From: R-RK-3 sp963834945
Lineage (GTDB): Bacteria > Pseudomonadota > Alphaproteobacteria > Rhizobiales > Rhodomicrobiaceae
Assembly: GCA_963834945.1 (NCBI GenBank)
Contig: CAWIDT010000004.1
Location: 790,620-854,619, forward strand
Reading direction: 5' to 3'
DNA length: 64,000 bases
Positions within the stretch are counted from its first letter, which is position 1. Each line of letters starts with the position of its first letter. A model generated the notes under the pieces. It worked only from the letters and a program-made list of their open reading frames with translations, searched no databases and was not told the DNA's origin. A program made the translations under genes and the position numbers. Shown here piece by piece: positions 37,111 through 45,811 of the stretch.

Positions 37111-37560
37111 CTAGCCTTTGCTGCGGAATGCGGGTGAATAGGTGCCATCCGAATCCGCTTCGCGAATCGTCTGCGAAATGATGGCGGCGACCTCGCGGAC
37201 GGCGTCCACATGCAGCCCCAGAAAATGCCGGTTCGCCGCCAGTTTTTCGTTCAGCCGTTCGAGCGACTGCACTGTGGAGCGCTCCGGCTTCGCATTGCCC
37301 AGCAGGCGCAAAACCCGGTTCAGCTCCATCAGACCCAGGCTTTTGCGGTCGTTGGCGGCTTTCAGGTCGATAGGGGCGTGGTTGCGCAGCGCGGCGGTCT
37401 CTTCGTCCAGCAGATCCGCCAGCCGGTTCACTGCCGCCTCGATGATGGTTCGCGTGCCCTGGCCGCGCTCGGTCAACTCGCCCGCGCCTTGAACGGAAAT
37501 GCCGAATTCGACCGCGGGCGAGCCTGCAGGCTGGTGATCGAAAGGGGTTTCACGCGCCAT
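37111..37560 (-). CDS. FlgN-like flagellar chaperone
   Basis: 149 residues from ATG 37560. The central segment LADLLDEETAALRNHAPIDL, followed by DRKSLGLMELNRVLRLLG, matches the pattern of FlgN proteins (a helical export chaperone for FlgK and FlgL). Both substrates are encoded in this cluster. Starts immediately downstream of the rod-binding-protein gene, whose stop is at 37565. Assignment by pattern and context. Confidence 0.6.
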   Translation of the reverse strand: MARETPFDHQPAGSPAVEFGISVQGAGELTERGQGTRTIIEAAVNRLADLLDEETAALRNHAPIDLKAANDRKSLGLMELNRVLRLLGNAKPERSTVQSLERLNEKLAANRHFLGLHVDAVREVAAIISQTIREADSDGTYSPAFRSKG

Positions 37561-37564
37561 GGCT

Positions 37565-38188
37565 TTATCCAACGCTCCGCCGCGCCTTAGGGCCGGTCAA
37601 TGACTGCGCTTGCGTGCTCACGCCCCGCCGCGTGTCCGTGAAGGCGCTAGGCGTGGCGTTGCCCGCGGGCGCCCGCTCTCCCGATGCGGCGGTGACGCCC
37701 GGTGTGGCCGCCTTGCCGGGGCCCTCCCGGCGCTTGGCGAGCCGCTCGGCAATACCGAATGCGTCGCCCTTGGTCATCGCATTCGCGAGATGTTCGGCCA
37801 GCATCGATTTCCACACCGAGCCGGCAGTGCCGCTGCCGAAGATTTCGGGTGCGTCGCTTGGCAGCATCGATTCCACGAAAGTCTGCACGAGAAAGGCTTC
37901 GAATTTCTTATAGGCTTCGGGCGTCTTCTTGGCGGCGGCGTTCTGCGTTGCGGTTGCCGGCTGCAGCGCGGCCGCCAGCGTCTGCGGGTCGAAGGCCGGC
38001 AGCGCATTGGGGACGGGCGACCACGAGGCCGGCTGCGGGAGGTCCGTCTCCGGCGTCGCCGGATCGCCTGCGCTGGCGGCCATAGTGTCGCTGGCACGCG
38101 CCAATTGAGCCGCCGCCGCGCGGAGCTTTTGCGGGTCGGCGGCGTTTGCGACACCCAGCACGATGTCCGATGGAGGATTGATTGCCAA
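37565..38188 (-). CDS. Rod-binding (FlgJ N-terminal domain-like) protein
   Basis: 207 residues. Residues about 90-145 contain KKFEAFLVQTFVESMLPSDA then GSVWKSMLAEHLANAMTKG, the Rod_binding domain also found at the start of FlgJ. There is no muramidase domain, the usual state in alphaproteobacteria. Both ends are low-complexity and alanine/proline-rich. It should help rod assembly through the peptidoglycan. Within the flagellar block, upstream of the flgN-like gene. Confidence 0.75.
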   Translation of the reverse strand: MAINPPSDIVLGVANAADPQKLRAAAAQLARASDTMAASAGDPATPETDLPQPASWSPVPNALPAFDPQTLAAALQPATATQNAAAKKTPEAYKKFEAFLVQTFVESMLPSDAPEIFGSGTAGSVWKSMLAEHLANAMTKGDAFGIAERLAKRREGPGKAATPGVTAASGERAPAGNATPSAFTDTRRGVSTQAQSLTGPKARRSVG

Positions 38189-38236
38189 GGCTGCACTCGC
38201 TGGTTTGGAAAGTTCTTAGCCTATAAGCCCGCCGTC

Positions 38237-38635
38237 TTACGGGAGGCTTGCGCGCCGCCGCCCTGTGTACCGCTCGATGACCTCATGAAGCTCCCTCTCA
38301 CCGCCGCGCCGCGCCACGATCTGCTCTAAACTTTCGCTCAACCGTTCTGCCGTCTTCACTTTTGTCGCCTGTTCGAGCAGCTTTCGCGATTGCGTTTCAT
38401 GGGCAGCGGCGACGCGCTGGGATTCCTGCGCCAGGGATTTCAGAAATTTGGCCGTCGTATCGATGAACATGCCATGCAGCGCATCGTCGGCATTGAGGGC
38501 GTCGATGACGTCCACCTGCGATTGCTCCAGCTCGTCGAAGCGGCGCTGCAACTCCAGCTTTTTCTGCTCCTCGACCCGATGCAGCTGCGTCAGTACATCG
38601 AGCAATCTGCGCGCCTTTTTTGCCCGTTTTTCCAT
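38237..38635 (-). CDS. FliJ-like coiled-coil flagellar protein
   Basis: 132 residues, almost wholly helical and charged: RRLLDVLTQLHRVEEQKKLE, then LQRRFDELEQSQVDVI. Size, composition and place next to fliR fit FliJ, the export-apparatus stalk that couples FliI to FlhA. No sharper signature is visible. Begins six bases after the stop of fliR. Intact. Confidence 0.55.
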   Translation of the reverse strand: MEKRAKKARRLLDVLTQLHRVEEQKKLELQRRFDELEQSQVDVIDALNADDALHGMFIDTTAKFLKSLAQESQRVAAAHETQSRKLLEQATKVKTAERLSESLEQIVARRGGERELHEVIERYTGRRRASLP

Positions 38636-38641
38636 GGCCCT

Positions 38642-39397
38642 CTATCCCGTGATCAGCCATTTGCCAAAGCTTGTGATGAAGATGGTCAGCAGCTCACCGA
38701 GCGCGAAATACAAAACGAACAATCCTCCCATAACAACAAACGGCAATGATATGAAATAGACGGCAATCTGTGGGGTAAGTTTGTTGATGATGCCAAACAA
38801 AACGTTAACAGCAATCGAATAAATGATGAAAGGTGCGCTGATCTGCACGGCGAGTGTAAAAGCATCGCTTAAGGCTTTACTGAATTGGAAAAGCCCGTAT
38901 TGCGCCGAATAGCCGTCCGCGACCGGCAGAACTCGGTATGACGCGACCAGTCCACGCAGCACCTCCCAATGCAGATCGGAGATGAAGAAAAGCGTGACCG
39001 CCGCCAGCGTTACGAATGCGGCGATGGTGGGATTGGGCTCGGCCGTTTCCAAGGGGATGCCGGGGACGTTGGAGAAGCCGACGAACGAGGCGACCGAGGT
39101 TCCCATGAAGTCCAGGGCCAGGAAGAAAATGCGCCCCATCATACCGATCGTCACGCCGATCAGCGTTTCCGATATAATCGCCCGAAAACCGGCCAGCGGT
39201 TCGAATTTGGCGACCGTCTCGCCCAGTGTCGGCAGCAGCAACGGCGCGAGCGCCAGCGTCGTGGCGACGGCGATGTACAGCCGGGCCTGAGGCGGCACGC
39301 GCGAGCTGGAAAACCCCGGCATGAACATCAGGCAGCCGCCGATGCGGCAGAACAGCAGGAAGGTGAGCATCACCGTATTGCTGTCGGGTGGCTTCAC
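38642..39397 (-). CDS. fliR: Flagellar export gate protein FliR
   Basis: 251 residues with several membrane helices. Landmarks are FCRIGGCLMFMPGFSSSRVP at the start, GFRAIISETLIGVTIGMMGR, and NPTIAAFVTLAAVTLFFISD. FliR is part of the FliPQR export gate of the flagellar type III apparatus. It overlaps flhA by four bases and precedes the fliJ-like gene. Intact. Confidence 0.92.
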   Translation of the reverse strand: MKPPDSNTVMLTFLLFCRIGGCLMFMPGFSSSRVPPQARLYIAVATTLALAPLLLPTLGETVAKFEPLAGFRAIISETLIGVTIGMMGRIFFLALDFMGTSVASFVGFSNVPGIPLETAEPNPTIAAFVTLAAVTLFFISDLHWEVLRGLVASYRVLPVADGYSAQYGLFQFSKALSDAFTLAVQISAPFIIYSIAVNVLFGIINKLTPQIAVYFISLPFVVMGGLFVLYFALGELLTIFITSFGKWLITG

Positions 39398-41481
39398 GAG
39401 ATCGTGCCGAGCGACTGAATCTGCACCCCCCGCGCGATCTCCACATGCGAGAGCACGGGCAGCGTGGCGAAGAGCCGCTCGACCACCATCCGCACATAGG
39501 GGCGGGCGTCAGGCGCGGCGACCAGCACGAAGCTGTGCCCCTCGTCCATATGCTTACGCACGACGGTGGCCGCCTCCGCGCCAAACTGCTCGATCAGCCG
39601 CGGATCGATGTCGAATTCCACCACGTCGCCCTTGGCATCGCGCTTGAGCGCCTGATGGAACGCCAGGTCCCAGCGATTGCCCAGACGCAGCACCTTGAGC
39701 GTGCCATTATCCGCCAGATCGCCGCAAATCTGCTGTGCCATGCGCATGCGCACATGCTCCGCGAGCTGCTCGGCGCGCCGGACATGCGGCGCGATTTCGG
39801 CCACGGCTTCCAGGACGAGATGCAGATTGCGGATGGAGACGCGCTCGGCCAGCAGCAGCTTCAGCACCGCCTGCAGCCCCGAATAGGTGAGATGCGCCGG
39901 AATCATCTCATCGATCAGACGGCGGTATTCCGGGTCGAGCCGCTCGATCAGCGAGCGCATGTCCTTGTAGGAGAGAAGCTGCGCGAGATTGTTGCGGATG
40001 ATTTCGCCCAGATGCGTCAGCAGCACCGACATGTTGTCGACCGGCACGAAGCCCTCGCGCTTCAGATTGCCGATGAACATCTCCGACAGCCAGAGCGCCT
40101 TCATGCCAAAGGCCGGTTCGCGCGCATCGTCGCCGGGAACGCTCGGGCGCGGCCCGTCGCCGATGATCACCATCACGTCGCCGATGCGCAGCTCGCCGGT
40201 GGCGACCACCGTACCGTGGATCTTGATCTGATAGCTCTTGGGGTCGATGGTGAGGTCATCGGACAGCCGGATTTCGGGGATGACGAACCCATATTGTTTG
40301 GCGAATTTCCGGCGCATCTTGCTGACACGGTGGGCAAGCTCGCCATGCGCGGGCATCAGCGCATTGGAGAGCTGCTTGCCCAGGCAAAGCTCGATCTCCG
40401 ACGTCTTGAGGGATTCCTTCACCGATTGCCGCGCCTCTTCCTCGGCGACGGCCTCGGCTTCGCGCACGCCCTCATCCTGGCGGGCTTTTTCCGCCGCTTT
40501 ACGCTTCGGTATGGTGTAGGCGGTGAAGATCATGATGCCCGCCAGCACCGCGAAGGGGAAGAATGGCAGCCCCGGAGCCAGCGCCAGCATCATCAGCACC
40601 AGCGCCGAGACGGATATGGCGCGCGGATAGCTGCTGAGCTGGCCGAACACGGCAACGTCCGCCGAGCCGCGCGTACCGCCCTTGGAAACCAGAAGACCGG
40701 CGGCAAGCGATACGATCAGCGCCGGGATCTGCGTCACCAGACCGTCGCCCACCGACAGCTTGACGAAGACGTCGGCGGCCTCGCCCACCGAAAGGCTGTG
40801 CCGCGTCGTCCCGATGATGATGCCGCCGAACATGTTGACGATGGTAATCAGAATGCCCGCTATGGCATCGCCGCGCACGAATTTGGAGGCGCCGTCCATG
40901 GCGCCGAAAAACGCGCTTTCCTCCTCCAGCTCGCGCCGCCGCGTCATCGCTTCGCGCTCGTTGATCAGCCCAGCCGAGAGATCGGCGTCGATCGCCATCT
41001 GCTTGCCCGGAATGGCATCGAGGGTAAAGCGCGCGCCGACCTCGGCGATGCGGGTTGCGCCCTTGGTGATGACGAGGAAATTCACCGTGATGAGGATCAC
41101 GAAGACGATCGTACCGATAACGAAGTCGCCACTCATCACGAAGCTGGCGAAGCCGGCGATGACGTTGCCTGCGGCCCCGACGCCGCTCGCGCCATGCGAC
41201 AGGATCAGCCGCGTCGTGGCGATGTTGAGCGACAGCCGCAGCAAGGTCGCGATCAGCAGGATCGTCGGGAAGGCGGAGAAATCCAGCGGCCGCTGAATCC
41301 ACAGCGCCACCATCAGGATCAGCACCGAAAGCGCGATGGAAAAGGCCAGGCCAATATCCAGCACCACCGGCGGCAGCGGCAGGAACAGAACCGTGAGAAT
41401 GAAGACGATGCCGATGGCAAAGCCGACATCCTGGCGGCCCGCCTTTTCCAGCGGCGGCACGCTTCCAACCGATGCAGCCAT
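39394..41481 (-). CDS. flhA: Flagellar export gate protein FlhA
   Basis: 695 residues. The N-terminal half is a bundle of membrane helices (IVFILTVLFLPLPPVVLDIG onward) and contains the FHIPEP-family stretch RFTLDAIPGKQMAIDADLSA. The C-terminal cytosolic half binds chaperone-substrate complexes. Length is normal for the family. It forms the export gate with FliPQR and FlhB. Overlaps fliR by four bases and follows fliQ. A long open frame on the opposite strand is only a GC-rich shadow. Confidence 0.95.
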   Translation of the reverse strand: MAASVGSVPPLEKAGRQDVGFAIGIVFILTVLFLPLPPVVLDIGLAFSIALSVLILMVALWIQRPLDFSAFPTILLIATLLRLSLNIATTRLILSHGASGVGAAGNVIAGFASFVMSGDFVIGTIVFVILITVNFLVITKGATRIAEVGARFTLDAIPGKQMAIDADLSAGLINEREAMTRRRELEEESAFFGAMDGASKFVRGDAIAGILITIVNMFGGIIIGTTRHSLSVGEAADVFVKLSVGDGLVTQIPALIVSLAAGLLVSKGGTRGSADVAVFGQLSSYPRAISVSALVLMMLALAPGLPFFPFAVLAGIMIFTAYTIPKRKAAEKARQDEGVREAEAVAEEEARQSVKESLKTSEIELCLGKQLSNALMPAHGELAHRVSKMRRKFAKQYGFVIPEIRLSDDLTIDPKSYQIKIHGTVVATGELRIGDVMVIIGDGPRPSVPGDDAREPAFGMKALWLSEMFIGNLKREGFVPVDNMSVLLTHLGEIIRNNLAQLLSYKDMRSLIERLDPEYRRLIDEMIPAHLTYSGLQAVLKLLLAERVSIRNLHLVLEAVAEIAPHVRRAEQLAEHVRMRMAQQICGDLADNGTLKVLRLGNRWDLAFHQALKRDAKGDVVEFDIDPRLIEQFGAEAATVVRKHMDEGHSFVLVAAPDARPYVRMVVERLFATLPVLSHVEIARGVQIQSLGTIS

Positions 41482-41630
41482 GCTTGCTCCCCGCTCGAAA
41501 TGCCCGGCGAGCTTGGCAAATGAAGCTTGCGCGAGGGTGCTCGCCGACGCTTGTCAGCGCGGAGCCATGATGAAAGCGCCTGCTATCGGGTTAGAGCGAA
41601 ATCATTTTTGATGGAGAGGCCTTTTCGAAA

Positions 41631-41706
41631 TCCCCGCGCAGGCGGAGATCCAGGATTAATTGGTGGTTCAACAGCTTACGGGATCCCCGCTTTCGCGGGG
41701 ACGACA
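41631..41706. repeat. Dispersed palindromic repeat, second copy
   Basis: TCCCCGCGCAGGCGGAGATC at the left and CCCCGCTTTCGCGGGGACGAC at the right resemble the element at 29790-29865; the hairpin CCCCGC-TTTC-GCGGGG is identical. It lies between fliQ and flhA. Confidence 0.7.
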
Positions 41707-41737
41707 GAAAAGCGCACTCAGTTAAACCGATCAGGCG

Positions 41738-42004
41738 CTAAAACCCGTGCTCGATATGCCCGAACACCTGCGAGGCGAACGAAAAGATCACTTGCCCCAT
41801 GTAGGACGCCGTGACGGAGGTGACGAGCAGGATTGCCAGGATCTTCGGAATGAAGGTCAGCGTCACCTCCTGCACCTGGGTCAGCGCCTGAAACAGCGCG
41901 ATGACGAGGCCAACAGCCATCGCCACTGCGACCGCCGGGCCTGAAGCCATGATGATCGTCCAGATCGCCGCCTGGACGATGTCGAGCGCATCTGCCTGAT
42001 TCAT
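41738..42004 (-). CDS. fliQ: Flagellar export gate protein FliQ
   Basis: 88 residues with two membrane helices, IIMASGPAVAVAMAVGLVIA and IPKILAILLVTSVTASYMGQ, and the FliQ-type motif FQALTQVQEVTLTFIPK between them. Part of the FliPQR gate. Starts four bases after the flgD stop and is followed by a repeat before flhA. Intact. Confidence 0.92.
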   Translation of the reverse strand: MNQADALDIVQAAIWTIIMASGPAVAVAMAVGLVIALFQALTQVQEVTLTFIPKILAILLVTSVTASYMGQVIFSFASQVFGHIEHGF

Positions 42005-42008
42005 CGGA

Positions 42009-42410
42009 TCAGGAGATCGTCACGCCGGCGCCGAGCGTCAGCTCCGCGCCATTGTCGAGCACCGCCACCGCGCTGCCGCCGGTGACGATCCTGAGCGCGA
42101 CCGCCTTGCCCGACGTGCTGCCGTCCTCGGATGTGACCGTCCGCCCGATAACGCCATTCGCCTGGGAGAGCGCGAATTCGGTCATCAACTGATCCAGCTT
42201 GGCGTTGGATTTGATCGATTGCTCGACATTGGAAAATGTCGCGAGCTGGGCGATATATTGCGCCGAGTCCGCCGGCTGCGTCGGGTCCTGAAACTTCAGC
42301 TGCGCCACGAGCAGGGTCAGGAAGGAATTGTAGTCCAGCTGGCTCTTTTCGCCGCCGGGAGTTTGCGTGCCGGTGGTCGGCATCCCTGTCGAGAGAGAGG
42401 AAACGTCCAT
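42009..42410 (-). CDS. flgD: Flagellar hook assembly scaffold FlgD
   Basis: 133 residues. The N-terminal core is LDYNSFLTLLVAQLKFQDPT, with QYIAQLATFSNVEQSIKSN, the conserved FlgD export and capping region; the C-terminal domain is short, as in many rhizobial FlgD. It caps the growing hook so that FlgE can polymerise. Its start touches the stop of flbT (42410). Intact. Confidence 0.9.
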   Translation of the reverse strand: MDVSSLSTGMPTTGTQTPGGEKSQLDYNSFLTLLVAQLKFQDPTQPADSAQYIAQLATFSNVEQSIKSNAKLDQLMTEFALSQANGVIGRTVTSEDGSTSGKAVALRIVTGGSAVAVLDNGAELTLGAGVTIS

Positions 42411-42847
42411 TATGCGACCTCGCGTCTGTCATTGGCCCTTCTGCGGGCTTCCTTGTTGCCGGCAAGAATGTCGTCCTCAACGCGATACAGCCCGCGGATG
42501 ATCTTCAATGCATCGAAGATCCTGTTTGCGGCAATGAAGTCGCCGGCCGACTTCAATCCATCCAAAATTGTTTCGTTCTCGAACGCGGCCATCAGGAGGC
42601 CATGCGTGTTGTTGAAGACGTCAAGCGTCGCTTCTGCATTGACCGGGTCCATCAGCATGGTCTGCGCGATGAAATAGAGCTGCCGCAGCGGCGTCGTCGC
42701 GCTTTCCGGCTGCATCACGTGGCTTTCCAGCAGGAAGCTGACATCGTTCAAAAGTTCGAGCGTCACCTTGCGATCGACCTTGATGACGGCGCCGTTGATA
42801 AAAATCCGCTCGCCCGGCTTCAGGCTGATCTGTATGCCCTTCTTCAC
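42410..42847 (-). CDS. flbT: Flagellin mRNA regulator FlbT
   Basis: 145 residues from GTG 42847 (GTGA overlaps the flaF stop). It begins KKGIQISLKPGERIFINGAV and contains LRQLYFIAQTMLMDPVNAE, the FlbT signature. FlbT controls flagellin translation or stability in alphaproteobacteria, antagonised by FlaF. No ATG is available near the conserved N-terminus, which supports the GTG start. Intact. Confidence 0.92.
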   Translation of the reverse strand: MKKGIQISLKPGERIFINGAVIKVDRKVTLELLNDVSFLLESHVMQPESATTPLRQLYFIAQTMLMDPVNAEATLDVFNNTHGLLMAAFENETILDGLKSAGDFIAANRIFDALKIIRGLYRVEDDILAGNKEARRRANDRREVA

Positions 42848-43191
42848 CGCAGCCCCTCGGCGATCAGCTGCGAAACCTCGATCAGTCCTTTGAAATTCGT
42901 CGATTGGGCCAGGCGCACCCGCTCGGCCTCGCGCATGATCCAGAGCCCGACGGAAATCAGGTCGGCCCGCAGCGTTTTCGGCAGATCGTTTTCCGGTTTC
43001 GCCAGGTCCTCGATCAGAAACGCCCACAAACGGCGCAGGAAATAGATCGCCTCGACGCATTCCCGCGAGGCATTGCCCCGCTTTTCGGCGGCCTTCAGCA
43101 GGTCGATGGAGTGCTCGATGGCGGCGCGCTCCCGTTCGCGAGCGGTTTGCGGCGTTTCTTCGAGGACCTCAGCGTAAGAGAACCGGTACAT
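42844..43191 (-). CDS. flaF: Flagellar biosynthesis regulator FlaF
   Basis: 115 residues. It starts MYRFSYAEVLEETPQTARER and has the AIYFLRRLWAFLIEDLA and LRADLISVGLWIMREAERVR pattern of FlaF, required for flagellin synthesis and secretion. Overlaps flbT by four bases and follows flgL by 47 bases. Intact. Confidence 0.92.
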   Translation of the reverse strand: MYRFSYAEVLEETPQTARERERAAIEHSIDLLKAAEKRGNASRECVEAIYFLRRLWAFLIEDLAKPENDLPKTLRADLISVGLWIMREAERVRLAQSTNFKGLIEVSQLIAEGLR

Positions 43192-43238
43192 TTCGTCTTC
43201 TCACTGTTAACGGGACGCAGTTTTCTCAGAATTGGGCA

Positions 43239-44294
43239 TCAAAGAAAGTTGAGGATGCTCAGCTGCTGGACGCGCGCAGTCAGCGAATAGGCCGTCTGCA
43301 ACTGGGTCAGCAGTGTCGTCACGCGGGTCGAGGCTTCGTAGGGATCGACGGTTTCCAGATTGTTGATTTGCGTGTTCATCACGTTGATCTGTGCCGCCAT
43401 CTGGTCGTTGGACGAGGCGACGCGCGCCTGCGCCGTGCCGAGCCTGGCCTGCACCTTGGCAAGGTCTTGAATGGCGTCGCCGGCGATCTTCACCGCGCTG
43501 TCGACGACCGCGCCATACGCGTCCCGGTTGAGCGCTTCGGGGCCGAGATCGGCAACCATCGTATAGGCCTTGGCCAGCTTGCGGTACGCGTCTTCATTGG
43601 CGTTGGTGGAGGTGTCGAGCTGCTCGAACGTCGAAATGCGGCTTTTCAAATTCTGGTCCGACGCGGTGGACCAATCCCCCGACCATGAGGGCTGCTCGAA
43701 CAGATTGGCGAAAGGCCCGTCGAGGAAGGCCTGCATCGACGCCTTGGTGATGCCGTTATTGGCGGGATCGGAGGGCGCGGTGCCGAACGCGGTGGTGAAT
43801 GCATCGGTTACGGCCTGACGGCTGGCCGCAGTCGGTGTGCCGTAATAATCCGCAATCGGCTGCGTCGTCGTGTTGGTGCCGCCGAACAGATACTGTCCGC
43901 CCAGCGTCGAGTTCAAGCCGTCCATCAGCGCGACCAGATTGGCCTTCGCCTCACCCTGCGACACCGAGGGGCCGACATCGGTATCCCGCGAGCCCAGCAG
44001 CGTGCTGATGAATTTCTGCGCCGTGTCGCTGAAGGACTGCAGCGTCGTCTGGGTTACGTCCAGCCGAGTGGTGACGGTCGAATTGGTCTCTTTGATCGTC
44101 GTCAGGCGGGCATATTGCTGGCGCAGCGAAACGGTTTCGCTGGTCCGCCCGCCCAAAGTGAGGCCGACATCGGCGAGCCGCCCCGATGACAGCTCCTGCT
44201 GCGCGGTCACCAGCTGCGATTGCAGCTTCAGGATGTTGAGCCGATTGGCATCGTCGAGCGATCGCGTGGACGTGAAAGTCGCTGGCATACTCAT
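43239..44294 (-). CDS. flgL: Hook-filament junction protein FlgL
   Basis: 351 residues. The N-terminal helix has DDANRLNILKLQSQLVTAQQ and ELSSGRLADVGLTLG; the C-terminal helix ends in LTARVQQLSILNFL, the flagellin-like D0/D1 arrangement. FlgL joins FlgK to the filament. Five bases separate it from flgK. Intact. Confidence 0.88.
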   Translation of the reverse strand: MSMPATFTSTRSLDDANRLNILKLQSQLVTAQQELSSGRLADVGLTLGGRTSETVSLRQQYARLTTIKETNSTVTTRLDVTQTTLQSFSDTAQKFISTLLGSRDTDVGPSVSQGEAKANLVALMDGLNSTLGGQYLFGGTNTTTQPIADYYGTPTAASRQAVTDAFTTAFGTAPSDPANNGITKASMQAFLDGPFANLFEQPSWSGDWSTASDQNLKSRISTFEQLDTSTNANEDAYRKLAKAYTMVADLGPEALNRDAYGAVVDSAVKIAGDAIQDLAKVQARLGTAQARVASSNDQMAAQINVMNTQINNLETVDPYEASTRVTTLLTQLQTAYSLTARVQQLSILNFL

Positions 44295-44298
44295 ACCG

Positions 44299-45771
44299 TT
44301 ACCCTACCGCTGCAAGCAGCGCTCCGAACATAGAGTTGATGGTGGAGATCAGGCGTGCGGTCGCCTGATAGGACCGTTCAAGGTCAAGCAGCGTTGTCAT
44401 CTCATAGTCGAGATTGACGCCCGTGACCTTGGACAGAGAATCCGTGGCGCGTTCCAGAACGGCGGTGCTGAATTGCGAGTTGTTGGTGGCCGTCTGCCGG
44501 GTCTGCTGCAGCCAGCCGACCGAGTTCGCGGCATAAGAGACGAGGCTGGTGCTGGTGCCGGCCTGGGCCGTCGGATCGAAGGGGCGAGCGGTCTGGAACT
44601 GGTCCGCGATCGCCAGCAGCCGATCGGAAAAGCCGGCACCGCCGGAGGCGTTATAGACATAAGCGGCGCCGTTGAGGCCGCCGTCGCGCAGCAGAGCAGG
44701 ATCGCCGCCCTGCGCCGGATCTGCGGCTGGATTGACCTTGATCTGCCCGGCGAGCCCCGCAATCACGGTTCCGGCGGGGGGCACGGCCGGCGATCCGGCG
44801 TAGGTGAACAGCCCCGTCGCATCCGGCAGCGAGGGCGTCGCGCTTTGATCGCTCTCGGCGAAAGCCGTAATCACGCCCCGCGCGATTTCGTCGAGCTGGT
44901 TCTGATAGGTGACGGCAAGGTCGTCGCGAACGTCGGTCAGGCCCTTGATCCGGCCCGAACTGATCGGAAGCGCCGCCGCGCTGCCGGTGACCGCCACGCC
45001 GTCGACGCGCACCGCATTCCCGACGGTTGCGGCATTGTAAGCGAGCGTCGCATCGAAGCTGACCTCGCGCGGCTTGGTCTCGAACAGCGTCAGGCCGCTC
45101 TCGGTGTAGATGGCGACGTCGTTGTTGTCGCGGGTGATCGTGCGGATGCCGATTTCTCGCGAGATGTCGGTCAGCAGCTTGTCGCGTGTGTCGAGCAGGT
45201 CGGTGATGTCGGCGCCGGTGCGGGATCCGTTGATCACGTCTGTGTTTACGGTCTGGAACTGGCTCAGCAGATCGTTCACGTTTGCCACCGAAGCGGCGAT
45301 CTGCTGATCGGCCTGCGTCCGGGTCTTTTGCACGAGGTCTGTCGCCCCGTTCAGTGCGTTCACCGTGTCACTCGCGGCGGAAAGGGCAGCTTGCGCGCGG
45401 ATCGGGTCTTGCGGAGCGGCGGAATATTGCTGGAGCGCGTCGGACAGATTGTTCACCACCGCTGCGGGCGAGAAATCCTGCTCAACGTCGTTGATGGTGT
45501 TGTTGAGCTGGTCGAGCGAGTCGACGATCGCCTGTTGCCGCCCGGCAAGCGAATTGGAGGTGATCACCTTGTCGAACAGCGCGTCGTCCGAAGCGCGGGT
45601 GATCGTGGCAAGGCGCACGCTGACTCCGCCCGCCGCGCTGACGGTATTGCTCAGCTTCCGCGACGAGGTCGAACTGCCGGCATTGGCGACGTTACGCGAC
45701 GTTACCGCCGTCCGCGCCCCGATGACGGCGAGATTCGAATTCGCAATATCCAAGCTCGATGTGAGCGACAT
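44299..45771 (-). CDS. flgK: Hook-filament junction protein FlgK
   Basis: 490 residues. N-terminus: SLTSSLDIANSNLAVIGART, the axial-protein helix; C-terminus: VNLDYEMTTLLDLERSYQAT with ARLISTINSMFGALL, the FlgK-type end. It forms the first junction ring on the hook. Between flgE and flgL in the minus-strand block. Intact. Confidence 0.9.
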   Translation of the reverse strand: MSLTSSLDIANSNLAVIGARTAVTSRNVANAGSSTSSRKLSNTVSAAGGVSVRLATITRASDDALFDKVITSNSLAGRQQAIVDSLDQLNNTINDVEQDFSPAAVVNNLSDALQQYSAAPQDPIRAQAALSAASDTVNALNGATDLVQKTRTQADQQIAASVANVNDLLSQFQTVNTDVINGSRTGADITDLLDTRDKLLTDISREIGIRTITRDNNDVAIYTESGLTLFETKPREVSFDATLAYNAATVGNAVRVDGVAVTGSAAALPISSGRIKGLTDVRDDLAVTYQNQLDEIARGVITAFAESDQSATPSLPDATGLFTYAGSPAVPPAGTVIAGLAGQIKVNPAADPAQGGDPALLRDGGLNGAAYVYNASGGAGFSDRLLAIADQFQTARPFDPTAQAGTSTSLVSYAANSVGWLQQTRQTATNNSQFSTAVLERATDSLSKVTGVNLDYEMTTLLDLERSYQATARLISTINSMFGALLAAVG

Positions 45772-45811
45772 CAGTGTCCCATGCTTCTTATCGATGCCCT
45801 ATGGGCTGGCT

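Noticed and set aside
39388..41523. 711-codon open frame on the plus strand opposite flhA
   Set aside because: Composition is Arg/His/Gln-rich and without domains; it is the antisense shadow of a GC-rich gene that is itself clearly FlhA.
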